Source: Leuctra nigra
Taxonomy: Eukaryota > Arthropoda > Insecta > Plecoptera > Leuctridae
Assembly (NCBI GenBank): GCA_934045905.1
Contig: OW203773.1
Span: 21,811,246-21,875,245, forward strand
Direction of reading: 5' to 3'
DNA length: 64,000 bases
Part shown: piece by piece, positions 48,125-59,842 of the stretch
Position numbering within the stretch: the first letter of the stretch is position 1
Layout of the letters: each line of letters starts with the position of its first letter
The notes under the pieces: generated by a model
The model's input: the letters and a program-made list of their open reading frames with translations, nothing else
What the model was told of the DNA's origin: nothing
The model's database searches: none
Translations under genes and position numbers: made by a program

Positions 48125-49289
48125 GGCGATATAGTTCTGTAAAACTTTTGCCAGGAAACTAAGTTCTTCTCGTGGTGCAATTTCACACGCACAAAAGCAC
48201 TTTCGGACACAAAACCAATGATAGCTCCTATCACCCGATGCTAAGTGGAAAGTAGTTTATAGAAGAAAAAGTGCTCTTACAACAAACAATATGAATAATC
48301 ACAATATCTACATTTCAGGATAAGTTGTGAGAAGACAGTGTTTAAAGCCATTTAAAGAATATAAAATCATTCGATATCTCTGATTTCTGTTTAATGGGAA
48401 AATAGAACTATATAAGTAACTGTTAATATAAAATCAAGTCTTCGCGTACCATTTTTGTTACGCAATCTAGTTTTAACCGGGTGATTTAGACATTTTCATG
48501 CTCATCAGAAAAATACATTTTTAAAATTAACCAATAATTATTAATGAAGGGGAATTGGTTGAATTTTGTAGCGCCGCTTTACAGGTTCATACTTATCAAA
48601 TTTCGTTTCATATTATTTGATATTTACGAAGATATATTACATTCTCATTTATTTACTAATTTATTTTCTTGATCATTGTCTAAAACTCCGTTGTGCGTTG
48701 AACACATTTTTCTAGAAGAAAATGATGTAACATGTACCTACACGGTCTGCAAATAAAACGATTATTTTTGTGTCAATTATAAATTATACATATTCTGTGT
48801 TCTTTCTTAGTTTGGGATCAATCGGTCATATTATTTACAATTCAGTTCTATAATTGATGCACACCCTGTAGCTGCAGCGCAGGTGTTAGCGTAAGAGATC
48901 GCACCGATGCAAGTTGACCACTTATCTGGAATTTCCAATCTCAATTCGTTTGACAGATGAAAACGAGTGATAACGCTGGTAGAGAACTGTCCGTGAACCC
49001 GTGAATCACATTGCATTTCCCTGTTCTTATTTGCAGTATCTATCAAATGGATTGGCAATCCAAACTTCAACATAAATGTTATGGATGTTTTCTTGTTGTA
49101 TACTGTAAAATATCTATCATCTAGTAGGCTACCATAATTTTTATACCTACATCAGGGTTGGGAAAAGGGATTCTTCATAAATAATTTGCCCATTACGTTT
49201 TGGGTTGGTTTAAGGTTTGAAAAAGTAATATTCAATAGAAAAATAATATACTACCTAGGTAGATACCTAGGTATAAAGTTAGGCCAGGA

Positions 49290-49425
49290 CACGAATAAAA
49301 TCACTACCCTCTTAACGAGCACCCAATAATACACTAGAACAAGCAAAGGATATGCTATAATCACTACCCTCTTGACGAGTACCCCATTATGCACCAGCAC
49401 AAGGGCAGGACACGAATATGACACA
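49290..49425. repeat. Tandem repeat, about 62 bp, roughly two copies
   Basis: AATCACTACCCTCTTAACGA and AATCACTACCCTCTTGACGA are 62 bp apart, and CAGGACACGAATA flanks both sides of the pair. Confidence 0.7.
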
Positions 49426-50013
49426 GCTAGAGCTATCCGAAGGCGGGAATGAAACTTATAAGTTTCTCTTCTCTTCACTAATTGTATTAATTATACTTTG
49501 TACGATGCATTACATAATAATAATTACTTGTTTACGTAGCTGTCATTCGCACACTTGTTGATCGCCATACTTCCTGACAGGCAGGCAACCTGTAAAAACA
49601 AAATATTGACATATGTTTGAGCTCGACTTCGGTGGCTCAATGCATTAAATCTCTGAATGTCATTAATTCCCCTATTGGAAACTCTTAAAATGTGCCTTAT
49701 TAAAGTTATTTACAATTTTTTATTCATATATAATAGTATTTTAATATCAAAGCTGGTATTTGAAGATTTTAAAACGACTAGTGGCAAATATTCGAACTAC
49801 TGCGCTTTGTTCAATTCTCAAGGCCATTCCATTATGAACCTTGATCAGCTGACTAATTCAACAAATGGAACACTTGCTGCAAGTGTGATGTGATGGTATA
49901 ATCATTTAATTAACTATTATATCAGTGGTTTTATTGATACTTATGTAATGAAACAATACAAGCCAAGTTTCTAGATTAATATCCGTGATTTTTCTTTCCA
50001 GTTGAGCTTACGA

Positions 50014-50066
50014 ATGGGTTCTGGTGCAGAGATGGTTCTCTGGTATATCATTCCAAGACGATTCAA
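50014..50066 (+). CDS. PISD: Decarboxylase exon 1 (presequence), putative
   Basis: [17 protein letters not shown], donor TTCAA|gtaatt, phase 2, matching exon 2. The preceding acceptor (tctttccag at 50001) implies an upstream non-coding exon that I could not place. Confidence 0.6.
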
Positions 50067-53000
50067 GTAATTATCCAGAAAAAAAACATTATTAGAAACT
50101 GTCAAGGTTATTGACTCACAATGTAAACAAAGCCTAGACAACTAGTGAAAGTAAAATGATGCATTCATGAAATAGTTATCTATTTTTTAGGTTAAGACGC
50201 CCTTTCAAATCAAAGATTGGATGTTGTCGATTGAGTTTGTGTCAAATATGATGCATAGATTTATGTTAATATTGTTTATATTCTCAGTTTACTTCAACCA
50301 CGACGTGTGACGAGATATTTCTCCACTCTCTATCGGTCTCCTCACGTCAACGGGAACGCCAACCATGGCACGTGTTCGAAGTTCACGCAACTCAACGCTA
50401 CTGGGAAACTTAACACGTCGCAACATAGCGGTCCAACGCAAGTTACGCGTAGACATAACACTACAAATGGTACGTTGTTGATCAAGTTACAGTTCACAAT
50501 GTTACAAGTTTATAGTGTGTCCAATTGGCCGCATGTGACATCTTTTGTTTCAATTATCTATAGATTAGGTGTCAAATAAGTTGGTTCAGACCTACAAAAG
50601 CTGTACATGTATCTACTTCGAAAGTATCTGGTTCAATTCCCTCCTAGGCTGCTACCTTCTCTTTCCCACTGTCCATACTATGTATCAACATTTTGAATTA
50701 AAGACTGAGTGAATAGTGTTATGCACCCTTCTGTCATAGAACTTTTAAAATCCAATAAATGTATTTACTTGCCGAAGTACCTAATCATTGGATGATAGAG
50801 ATCTAATATTCGTTCACATTAGTAACGAAAACTTTGACTTCAATCATCTCAAAACCTGTAGGTATATTGTATTGTTTGTAACATAAACTCCGTTTCATGC
50901 AGTCTAGAGTCCTGTTTAACATGGGTTGTCCTATACCTGCCCATGCTATCTAGGACTGTAGACCCCATGAAACGGAGTATAGTAGCTTCTTCATCCTTTT
51001 GTGTCTTGAATTGCTTGTAGGTAATGACAAACTGTTGGTTACTGGTATTGTTGGTATTTGACGCCTTGTTGCTGTTGGTAACCGATATTGTTTTGTTGGT
51101 ACCTATTCTAGCCGGCCAGTGGACAGGTTGGCGCTACTGGTTCGCTATCTGGAAGCCGCTGCCGCTCAGTGTCGGCCTCGCGGTGTTGGCAATACTGCAG
51201 TGGCGGAGGATCGTGCGGAGAAATCAGAACGGACAAGTGGAGACCAGGGTCGCCAACCACTGGGAGGTAAATATAAATTGCGAAGTACCTACGTAGTTGA
51301 GTTGCTATAATATTCAGGGCTTGAATAGGTTCTTACGACAAAGTTTAATGTTTGAATAATCTTACTTTGCATCTAGATTGGTAGGTAGGTGCAGAAACTC
51401 TCTCTGAGAGAGAGTTTGAGAATATGCTGAGAGAATAATATGCCATTCCTTGGGATAGTTGCACTGTAGCTTTAAAATGGATTCTAGACCTTTTCACTCA
51501 CAAGGCACAGTAGGTAGTACAGATAAATTAGGTAAGGGCTCTATTTTCTGTCTCATTTTTTCGATAACAGCTTAGCTCCCAAAAATCCACATGAGCATAA
51601 AGCTATGAAACCATTAGATTTCTGTACACTGTACAAATATTTATCTTCATTAGTTGGCAGTAGTACCTTTAGTAGTAAAAATCTTAAATCTTAAATTTAT
51701 TAAGCATATGTTGCTATTTGTTCTAATACATTATCATTACAATACTAATAGAACACATTTTGAATATAGCACACTTTGAATGGTTTAAAATCAGCAATAA
51801 AAGCATTTTGTTGGTAGCATTGCTGCCTCACTTGACTGTGATTTTCAACTGGAATGTACAGTTATTTCTGTAGTTATTTGTCTACATGTGTTTTGGTAGG
51901 TATGTCCACAGTTTTATTTTTGATGTGTGTTATTTTAGTGTAGCTACATAGTTTAGATGAAATAGAGCTATGTCTTAGTAGGTAATTAAACTTGTTCATG
52001 AAGATAATGAAGGGAGGCTGGCTCGAATGTAAACAAGCATGGAGTGGCATGCAAATAAGATAAAGCTGATATGGTCTGATCAACAGCCGATAAGTACAAG
52101 TCATTTCAGCTGGACTCCAATAATCAAGGGTTTTAGTAGATTTGGAATGGAAAAGTCCTGGATTTTTCATTGAGGTTTGTTTCCTTGATTCATTGATGTA
52201 GTAAATTAAAAAATTAATCCAGGAATTCCCCATTCTGAATCTACGTATTTAATCAATTGATTAATCATGCAACCTTTAAAGTGACTTTTACCTTTCTGTC
52301 TTGCCAGGGTTGACATGATTTTCCCCAAAAAATTGAAAGAAATTGAAACACTTCCCAAATTAACAAAGAAAGTGAATTACCTACATCGATGTTATGTAAT
52401 ACGTACCTAGGTACCTATTCATAATGAGTAGGTATTCACCATTCATATGAATTTTCGTAATTTTAAATATTTTCATACATTGAAAATGACTGAAAATAAT
52501 AATAATATAAGTGTGATCAAGAGCTGCCCATGAGACTGCTATATCACGTGTTATGTGTCCGCTAGATCACGTTCTACCACGCGGTGCCTCTACGTGCCCT
52601 GTCACGCGTGTGGGGATGCTATATCACGTGTTATGTGTCCGCTAGATCACGTTCTACCGCGCGGTGCCGCTACGTGCCCTGTCACGCGTGTGGGGATGGC
52701 TGAGCGAGCAGGAGCTGCCGGTGAGACTGCGTCCCTGGCTATACGGAAGATACGCGCGCACGTTCGGCTGCAACCTCGAGGAGGCGGCCAACGGGGATCT
52801 CAACAGCTACAAGTGTCTCTCCGACTTCTTCTGTCGCGAACTCAAGGACGATGTTCGACCGATACACAGAGCGGAGATCGTGAGTATTTGCTAGAGGTCC
52901 TCGGTTCCATTCACTCGCCCATCATTCCTTCTTGAGTGTTTTATTTTGTTTTCCTTCGGTGAAAAGGTAAACGCTGGGAAGGTTCACTACTAACAGGCCA

Positions 53001-56000
53001 TGCCCACCTCCTTCCCACCGTCCACCCTTACCTATTCATCATCATCTCCCAATCATCATCATACTCATCCATCCGGCGCCATTATCCTAGCTGCAGAACA
53101 GTACGATGTTGAACACCACTAGGTTATAATGGCGTTCGCTTACAGCATTAAAACATTCAAAATTTATCATTTTTGTATCATCTCAGAATTTTGAATAGGT
53201 AGTGATTAACTTACAATATCTTGACTATTTAACAATTGACAAATAAATTGTATCGAGGAACAATTTTGTCAAGAAATGTATCGTGTTTTGTCCTTATTGT
53301 TTTTGTACCAAATGAAAACCTGCTGAAATCTCCATAAATCGGTTTAATTATTTCAATGCCATCTGCCTTACTTTTTCCATGTCATGGTCGCAAACACACC
53401 TTCACACAGATGTTATTATTTTCTATCCTCAACGGAATTAGACTCAGGATGTAATAGCAAAGGGAGGAGAGGAAACCTACTCCTGACTATACAGCCATGT
53501 AATGTCGTTGCGACTGCCTCCAGGTGTCCCCCGCCGACGGCACTGTGCTGACGGTGGGCCGGGTGGACCCCCAGGGCCGTGTGGAGCAAGTGAAGGGCAT
53601 CTCGTACTCGCTGCTCGGCTTCCTCGGAGAGCCCACGTGGAAGACACCCGAGGTGCACGCGTCCGAGTACATCACACCGCAGAAGACCGCGTTACACGGT
53701 GAGAACAGTAGAGACATTCGGGCCCTGGTGATTCTCTTGGGCTGGGATTAGTTTTTAATTGATAAATCACTTGGATTGACATAAAATTGAAATATTTTTG
53801 GAATATGTATTACATTTATTTTGTTCCCAAAGCGTAATCATTATCATCCGCTCTATATGGGATTCTGACTGCTTTAGCTGCAGCGCTGAATATTTTTGAG
53901 GATGTTGAAGGCCGTGGTTTTACACCAAATTCTGGCTTTATAAGGATTATTATTACTTCTGTTTGTGATTAGATCATGTATATATTTAACATACCTACTA
54001 CTAGATCAGAAGCATATTGTTGTACTGTGTCAGGTTTCCCTGCAATCTGGTGAAATGTAAGACGATCTCATCCGGACGCGTGAAGAATTTGACCTTGGTA
54101 TATACGTAAGAACGAGGGGCACATAGCTGCAAATCCCAAACATATAATTGTTTGTCAATGGTAGATAGATAGATAGTTGGTTTATAGCGCTCAACAGCGA
54201 GGTTATCAGCGCCAATTTGTCAATAGTGTAATCAACTTGGAAATACTGTAATTCCTAGGCATAACATGATAAGAACTGCTGTGGTAACTGCGATTTATAG
54301 TTAATTAAAGACCTGATATGAATTTATTTTAATTATTTCTTAGTTCTTACGTTGTTGACGTGGATAAAGATACTTCGTACTAGGTAGGTACACCTAGAGA
54401 CTAGAGAGCCTATATACTGGGGAAGAGAGTGGCCAACTGAGTGACTGTTTTCTATTGGTTGAAGAATTAACCAATGGGGGGGGGGGGGGGGCGCTTTAAT
54501 GGGAGCCGCCATCTTGTGCTCAAACAGTGGGCAAGTAACAGGCTGTGGCTAGGACCCAACACCATAGAGTTGACGACCTTAACAAGCGTCCATGACTTGA
54601 GCACAAGATGGCGCCCACGAGTTGGCCACTCTCTTCTCCAGTAGGTATATAGGCTCTCTAGGTACACCCGTGGTCACATAATGCTTCTAGTCCTGTTTCA
54701 AAACTTGATGTTTCAGATGGTAACACGTCAGGGGCAAACACAGATTTTGAGCTTATCAGTTCGAGGGTTTGATTATGAGAACCAACCAACCACCTCATAC
54801 CTGATATAATTATTTGTCCATTTAACAAAATATTGATGATAGTTCAATCACCAACTTAGCCATTTATCGTCAATAATAGACGACTTTTAAGTTTTAATGA
54901 ACTGTCTAAGTAGCTCTACATTTAAAAAAATTTCATATGCAGTTCCTGATATTGATGTTATACAACAATAGGGGGAAACTCGACCTGCATTTGACATTTT
55001 AAAAAGGTAGAGCTAACTAAATAATTGTTTAATGTTGTCTTTTCTTCTTCGTGTTGGTGATACAGAAGCGCAGCGCAGTCAACCACTGCTGGAGAACACG
55101 GACAACTGTCTGTACCAGTGTGTGGTCTACCTCGCCCCCGGCGACTACCACAGATTCCACTCTCCCGTGCAGTGGCAGGTGGACTTCAGACGCCATTTCC
55201 AAGGTGCGTAGATGCATGAGCCATTTCCAAGTTGCGTAGATACGTGAGCCATTTCCAAGGTGCGTAGATACATGAGTCATTTCCAAGGTGCGTAGATGCA
55301 TGAGCCTTTTCCAAGGTGCGTAGATACATGAGTCATTTCCAAGGTGCGTAGATTCATGAGCCTTTTCCAAGGTGCGTAGATACGTCACGGATAACACTTT
55401 GAAGGTCCTGGGTTTGATTCCCCCCTACTGTGTTCTTGACAGATGTTTTAGTGGTTTCCCTTGAAGTCAAGTGACAATCCTGAAAATGTTCTCTAGTAAT
55501 AGACCACAACTGCCTCATACCGTCTGTTCATTCTAACCTCTTCTTCATCACTATCTTCCAATCATGATAATAATTCATGTGACAGTAACTACGTAAAATA
55601 AACAAACAGCAGGGGGAGCAAGCGCCCTCCCTTGCCCCCCTGTGGACGCCATGATTATAGTTAGTTCATAATATAGTTAGTTAGCTGAACTAGTTAGTTC
55701 AGTATTAGTTAATTTTTTCTACTTCACGGTGCTGCTATCAATTTTACTATTAATGATGGCGCATAAAAAGGGGGCAAGGAGAGTTCGAATTCTATTCCAG
55801 AAAGTGTGCTTGTATTGTAAGTTGGAAGGAAGGACACCAACAAGGAAGCAAACTTTTGAGTGCACTTGGAGAATTGGAACACAGAGGGTCTTTTTATCTA
55901 CTAACAATTTTAATATCCTACTTTGTTGTTGATAAAATTAAAAGGTCACACGTCTAAATAATCACACGTGTAGACTCCATTACGTGTACCTAACTAGACT

Positions 56001-59000
56001 CCACCTTGAAATCAACAATCTAGCCGTAGACATTTAGCTTAATTTTGAATATGATTTTAATGATTGTAAAATATTTGTAAATATATTTATAATGTTAATA
56101 AATTGTTTTAATAGGGGTGTTCACGATTACGATTTAATCGAATCGATTAATCGATTATGACATTGAAAACGATTAATCGATGTTAGAAAAAATAATCGAA
56201 TTATCAATTTGAATTTGCTGCCTTGAAAATGGTTGCACTTTACAACATCTAAAATGGCTGGCTTCATTCTGTCAACATTTTTCTTTGTGTGCGTAATATT
56301 TTAGTGATAAATTCATGTTTGTGTGTATTTTTCCAAGTTTCAGTGTGTATTTCTCATTCGCATTACCAAGTGATGATAGAATTATGAATGAATTTGGCAC
56401 TTTACAGTGTCTTTGACGTAAAAATGAATGACTTTCCGGACACATTTCATTGTTGAGGTTAATATTGCCGTATAAGATAATATGATGACCTTCCTGAACA
56501 TGATGACATATAGTTATATATCAAAACGATTTAATTCGATTATTTAATCGATTTAAATTACGAAAATCGAATTATTAATCGATTTAAATAAAATAATCGT
56601 TGAACACCCCTAGTTTTAATAGTTTGTTTGATGGATAAATGGCTTGACTGTAGATTTTGAATAGTAGTAGAATGGAGTTTAGACATATTTTTTGAACTTC
56701 CAATATCGCTAAGTTGAGTGATGTTGGCGTATTGGTTGTCCTATTAAGAGCCAGTGGAGTGATATCTGTGTGTGTGGGTGTATCTCTGTTAGGATGTTCA
56801 TATTATCAGTCTCATTGTACGTGACTAACCCTTTCATAGCTCTTGCTTCAAGTCTTGCTCAATAGTCGCTGGTTGTGCAGAGATCCGTGCAAAACTGTGC
56901 TATGTCTGATCTTCTGTCACCCAAATCAGTGGCATATCTATTTTATATTTCACTATGTGTTTCTGAAGGACATACTTTGCGTGGAACTACAAGAAGCTAT
57001 TTCGAGATAATAATACAGTAGATATACTAGATATTCACCAAAAATCAATCAATATTAGGATTTTGTAATGTAGCCAAATTATTCAAATTTACCTATTTGT
57101 CTATTTTTAGGTATGATTAAAATTACAATTAATTCCATGACTCCCACCATTTCGCCTACAATAGGGAATATGCAAAAGATTTTTAATGCCGTTAAAATCC
57201 AATAAATTTCAAAATAACATATTTGTAGGTTTAGTTTATTAGACTATTTTGAGTAGGCGTGTTCACGATTACGATTTAATCGAATCGATTAATCGATTAT
57301 GACATTCAAAACGATTAATCGATATTAGAAAAAATAATCGAATTATAACAATTTTAATTTGCCTCCTTGAAAATGATTGCACTTAACAACATCTAAAATG
57401 TCTGCCTTCATTCTGTCAACATTTTTCTTTACGTACGTAATTTTTTATGTATTTTTCCTAGTTTCAGTGTGTATTTCTCATTCGCATTACCATATATCAG
57501 TAATGATTGAATGAATTACGGCACATTACAGCATGTTTAAAGTAAAAATGAATGACTTCCCGGACACATTTCATTGTTGAGGTTAATATTGCCGTAAAAG
57601 ATGATATGATGACCACCCTGAACATGATGACATATAGTTATAATATCAATACAATTTAATTCGATTATTTAATCGATTTAAATTACAAAAATCGAATTAA
57701 TAATCGATTAAAATAAAATAATCGTTGAACACCCCTAATTTTGAGTATTTTATTTTCACACTAAAAAGTGTAAATTTTCATTCATAAATAAGAAATTTAA
57801 AAAAAAATCAGTGTAAATTTGGGCAGGAAAACGCCATCCCGGCGAGTGATGTAATATTTTATTGTTACCCTGACAACATCATTGTTGGTTGATATAAATG
57901 ACATAACTGGCTGGGATGGCTTTTTTCTGCCAAAATTTACACTGATTTTCAATTTCATATTTATGAATGAAATTTACACTTTTTTGAGTGAAAATAGTGT
58001 GATTCACCAACAAATTTGTTGTTATTTTGAATAATAGTTTGAATCGTGCATATTGCTTGCACATTTTCTTCTATGTGGTCGAAGTGGATCTCTCTCTGAT
58101 TTAGTTCAAAGATACTGTCTTCATGTTTCCATCCTCCTCATCTTGCTTGTGTTCCCAGGAGATCTGCTGAGCGTGAACCCGCGCGTCGCCAAGTGGATTC
58201 CGGAGCTGCTCACTCTCAACGAGCGCGCGGTCTACGTCGGCAGATGGAAACACGGCTTCTTCTCGTTCACGGCCGTCGGCGCGACCAACGTCGGATCCAT
58301 CAAGGTCTACTGTGACCAGGTAAACCGTCGAGAATAATCCAAAAGCAATAGTAATTGATTTGTGAGTTCAATCATTGTGTTTGTTTGAATCACATTACCT
58401 AGATGGAGTTGGAATTTACTCAATTACTTTCACAGCCGTCAAGAGGAGCCACAGGAGGAGGAGGAACGAACGACGAGTGTACAGACGGCTGTGGTCTTGA
58501 CAATATTTTGCAAAATGAAACTGAGAACTCGCTAAATTTAAATAAGAGTAGGGTCAGTGTCCCAGTTCTCGTCAGCCTTTAGCACAATTCAGCATAAACT
58601 AATTTATAAAACAACTGTTTGTGAAATGTCACAACTTTGCTGCAGTATTGGGCTTATTGGTCATTGCTGGCAGGGTGAGCTCAGAAAAGTTATTTTACAG
58701 TATAAATGAGCAAAAAACCACTTCTCGTCCACTTGAGAAATTCAATGTTTAGTAAGAGTGGTAAAGTATGGTTAATGGTGAATGGAGTATTCATGGTGGT
58801 CGAGATTAGGGACGTGGACGAGAACTGGGACACCGGCCCTACCAATATTTTTATCGGTTCAGTTTGTGGCTAAAAGCAGTGTTTGATTTTTAAGTGTGGT
58901 ATCATTGATTAATCGATTTGATTAATTCGTAATCCTTAACCGTGATTCCTAATTTTAATCTTTTGCTACCGTGTCTCATACCATGAGGGAATGTGAACTG

Positions 59001-59686
59001 AATCCACAGAAGTGGAAGAACGCTCAACCAATGAAATGCTGACCTGACTTTTCAATGAGCTTTTGTCAACTTTAAGAGGCAAACGGAAGCGAACGGGAAT
59101 CACACGGTTCGTCAGAGCGTATTTTAGAAATGTTGTCTTCCCACTTAATAATTTTAAAAAATCAGATAGTAACGACCCATAACAGCCCAATACTCTAAAT
59201 AATGCCGCACACTGGAGTTCATTATGACCTCTGGTACAACCTCAAAGTGTTAAATACGATTATTTTACTGAAAATTATTTAGTCTATTGGGCTGTTATGG
59301 GTCGTTACTATCTGATTTTTTAAAATTATTAAGTGGGAATACAACATTTCTAAAATACTCTCTGACGAACCGTGTGATTCCAGTTCGCTTCTGTTTGCCT
59401 CTTAAACAGATGCTTACACCAAACAATGAATGAGTTATGCAGATTGTATCCCCTTCTATCATGGTCTCAGGGCTTGGTGACGAATGAGCGACGCTGGCGC
59501 GACAAGCCGTCGAGACACCGCGACCTGACGCTGCAGCCGCCACCGCTGGTCACCGCCGGCGAGGGTTTCGGAGAGTTCCGTCTCGGCTCGACCGTCGTGC
59601 TGCTGTTCGAGGCTCCGCGCGACTTCAACTTCGTGGTGACGCCCGGACAGAAGATCCGCGTCGGCGAGCCGCTGTGTCCGTGCTAG
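50014..59686 (+). CDS. PISD: Mitochondrial phosphatidylserine decarboxylase proenzyme, eight exons
   Basis: Converts phosphatidylserine to phosphatidylethanolamine at the inner mitochondrial membrane. Exons: 50014-50066, 50288-50469, 51112-51266, 52646-52879, 53524-53698, 55066-55203, 58159-58319, 59471-59686. Phases agree throughout; 437 residues (human 409). The first 40 residues are rich in Arg with few acids ([18 protein letters not shown]), as in a mitochondrial presequence. A membrane segment lies at about 94-109. The catalytic Asp is in SPADGTV (213); histidines 295 and 298 lie in [26 protein letters not shown] follows. FRLGSTVVL holds the self-cleavage site between Gly405 and Ser406, 31 residues from the end as in human; Ser406 becomes the pyruvoyl group of the alpha chain. 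The first exon is chosen because its phase, presequence and splice sites fit; the frame is open upstream of its ATG to an acceptor at 50001. Exons 4 and 6 have tandemly duplicated splice sites. Confidence 0.93.
50288..50469 (+). CDS. PISD: Decarboxylase exon 2
   Basis: [18 protein letters not shown], then a Thr/Asn/Ser-rich stretch. The acceptor is attctcag, the donor AATG|gtacgt. It is part of the targeting and linker region, poorly conserved in the family. Confidence 0.75.
50886..50979. mobile_element. Small hairpin element sharing only the core of family H
   Basis: Arms AACTCCGTTTCATGCAGTCT and AGACCCCATGAAACGGAGTA are unrelated to family H arms. The centre, read in reverse (TAGCATGGGCAGGTATAGGA, CAACCCATG), matches the H core in most positions. 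Confidence 0.65.
51112..51266 (+). CDS. PISD: Decarboxylase exon 3 (membrane anchor)
   Basis: [20 protein letters not shown], then a short hydrophobic segment and VANHWE, equivalent to human AGHWE. The acceptor is tattctag, the donor GAG|gtaaat. Confidence 0.9.
52538..52697 (+). repeat. 80-bp tandem duplication of the exon 4 acceptor and exon start
   Basis: Units 52538-52617 and 52618-52697 both read CTATATCACGTGTTATGTGT, then CCGCTAG|ATCACGTTCTACC, with four or so differences. Upstream, GAGCTGCCCATGAGACTGC (52520-52538) copies exon sequence found at 52711-52729, so the duplication was once larger. Confidence 0.9.
52646..52879 (+). CDS. PISD: Decarboxylase exon 4
   Basis: [20 protein letters not shown], then TFGCNLEEA and [10 protein letters not shown]. 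The acceptor is tccgctag at 52644-52645. An 80-bp tandem copy of this acceptor and exon start lies directly upstream. The donor is ATC|gtgagt. Confidence 0.92.
52958..53085. repeat. SINE-like repeat S2, reverse copy
   Basis: GGTAAACGCTGGGAAGGTTC, ACCTCCTTCCCACCGTCCAC and CATCATCTCCCAATCATCAT, in the order of the 17100-17625 copy. Confidence 0.65.
53524..53698 (+). CDS. PISD: Decarboxylase exon 5
   Basis: [15 protein letters not shown] (catalytic Asp), [16 protein letters not shown]. The acceptor is tgcctccag, the donor CACG|gtgaga, phase 1. Confidence 0.95.
54400..54662. mobile_element. Palindromic MITE with internal G16 tract
   Basis: AGAGAGCCTATATACTGG and AAGAGAGTGGCCAACT on the left are inverted on the right as AGTTGGCCACTCTCTTCTCC and TATATAGGCTCTCT; GCCATCTTGTGCTCAA pairs with TTGAGCACAAGATGGC. 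The G16 tract is at 54476-54491. Confidence 0.8.
55066..55203 (+). CDS. PISD: Decarboxylase exon 6
   Basis: [20 protein letters not shown], then VDFRRHFQ. The donor CCAAG|gtgcgt is the first unit of a seven-copy minisatellite. The glycine codon G|GA joins exon 7. Confidence 0.95.
55194..55388 (+). repeat. 28-bp minisatellite built from the exon 6 donor splice site, seven units
   Basis: Units start at 55194, 55222, 55250, 55278, 55306, 55334 and 55362, each like CATTTCCAAGGTGCGTAGAT plus eight bases. The first unit straddles the exon 6/intron boundary (CCAAG|GTGCGT). All but the second unit (CAAGTTGCG) keep the donor consensus. Confidence 0.97.
55395..55580. repeat. SINE-like S2 relative with tRNA B-box-like head
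   Basis: GGTCCTGGGTTTGATTCCCC contains a B-box-like GGTTTGATTCC. It is followed by diverged S2 blocks (TAGTGGTTTCCCT, TCATCACTATCTTCCAATCA). A similar B box with GGTTCAATTCCCTCCTAGGC is near 50625. This suggests S2 is a tRNA-derived SINE. Confidence 0.5.
56112..56612. mobile_element. hAT-type non-autonomous element (family B), copy 1
   Basis: Ends AGGGGTGTTCACGATTA and AATCGTTGAACACCCCTA, flanked by GTTTTAAT at 56105-56112 and 56613-56620; the left boundary base overlaps, so 7-8 bp. Subterminal regions are runs of ATCGATTAATCGATT. Confidence 0.85.
57157..58057. mobile_element. Palindromic MITE (family M3), copy 3, split by a hAT element
   Basis: Left TACAATAGGGAATATGC, right TGCATATTG (decayed). 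The centre pairs CAGGAAAACGCCATCCCGG with CTGGGATGGCTTTTTTCTG. The stretch up to TATTTTGAG is continued after 57745, with hAT copy 2 between. Confidence 0.75.
57254..57737. mobile_element. hAT-type non-autonomous element (family B), copy 2
   Basis: Ends TAGGCGTGTTCACGATTA and AATCGTTGAACACCCCTA with the perfect 8-bp duplication ATTTTGAG (57246-57253, 57738-57745). Same interior as copy 1. Confidence 0.92.
58159..58319 (+). CDS. PISD: Decarboxylase exon 7
   Basis: [20 protein letters not shown], then [19 protein letters not shown]. The acceptor is tgttcccag, the donor CAG|gtaaac. Confidence 0.96.
59072..59405. mobile_element. TTAA-flanked MITE (family T1), copy 2
   Basis: Ends GAGGCAAACGGAAGCGAACG and the near-inverse, flanked by TTAA at 59072-59075 and 59402-59405. 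Same family as 6881-7230. It ends 70 bp before the last decarboxylase exon. Confidence 0.85.
59471..59686 (+). CDS. PISD: Decarboxylase exon 8 (self-cleavage site)
   Basis: [20 protein letters not shown] with the LGST site, then [20 protein letters not shown] and TAG. The first 25 residues are Arg/Pro-rich and diverged. The acceptor is ggtctcag. Confidence 0.95.
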   Translation, partial: GLVTNERRWRDKPSRHRDLTLQPPPLVTAGEGFGEFRLGSTVVLLFEAPRDFNFVVTPGQKIRVGEPLCPC

Positions 59687-59842
59687 GCAACGAGAGGGTT
59701 AAGTCTGAGACGCGTCCGGGAGGCGAACTCGTTCCGGAGTCACTGATGGGGGTGCAACACTCCTGGCATCGGATAAGCAGACAATAATGAGATTGTGACC
59801 ACAGTGTTGTAGATGGATAATACTATTTGTGCATTGTTGATC

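Larger units (their letters stand above)
45858..50013. other. Intergenic region, choline kinase to decarboxylase
   Basis: Contains the kinase 3' UTR to about 46300 and palindromic elements at 47185 and 47877. A tandem repeat lies at 49290. The decarboxylase promoter must lie here or just beyond, but no start site could be identified. Confidence 0.5.

Noticed and set aside
52566..52645. First copy of the exon 4 acceptor as the normal splice site
   Set aside because: Reading from it reaches a stop within the second copy; only the second acceptor yields the conserved decarboxylase sequence.
52958..53085. tRNA gene
   Set aside because: No cloverleaf or A box could be drawn here; only B-box-like sequences elsewhere in S2 relatives, so it is treated as a SINE fragment.
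55029..55397. Repetitive minus-strand ORF
   Set aside because: It is the reverse reading of the 28-bp minisatellite and of exon 6.
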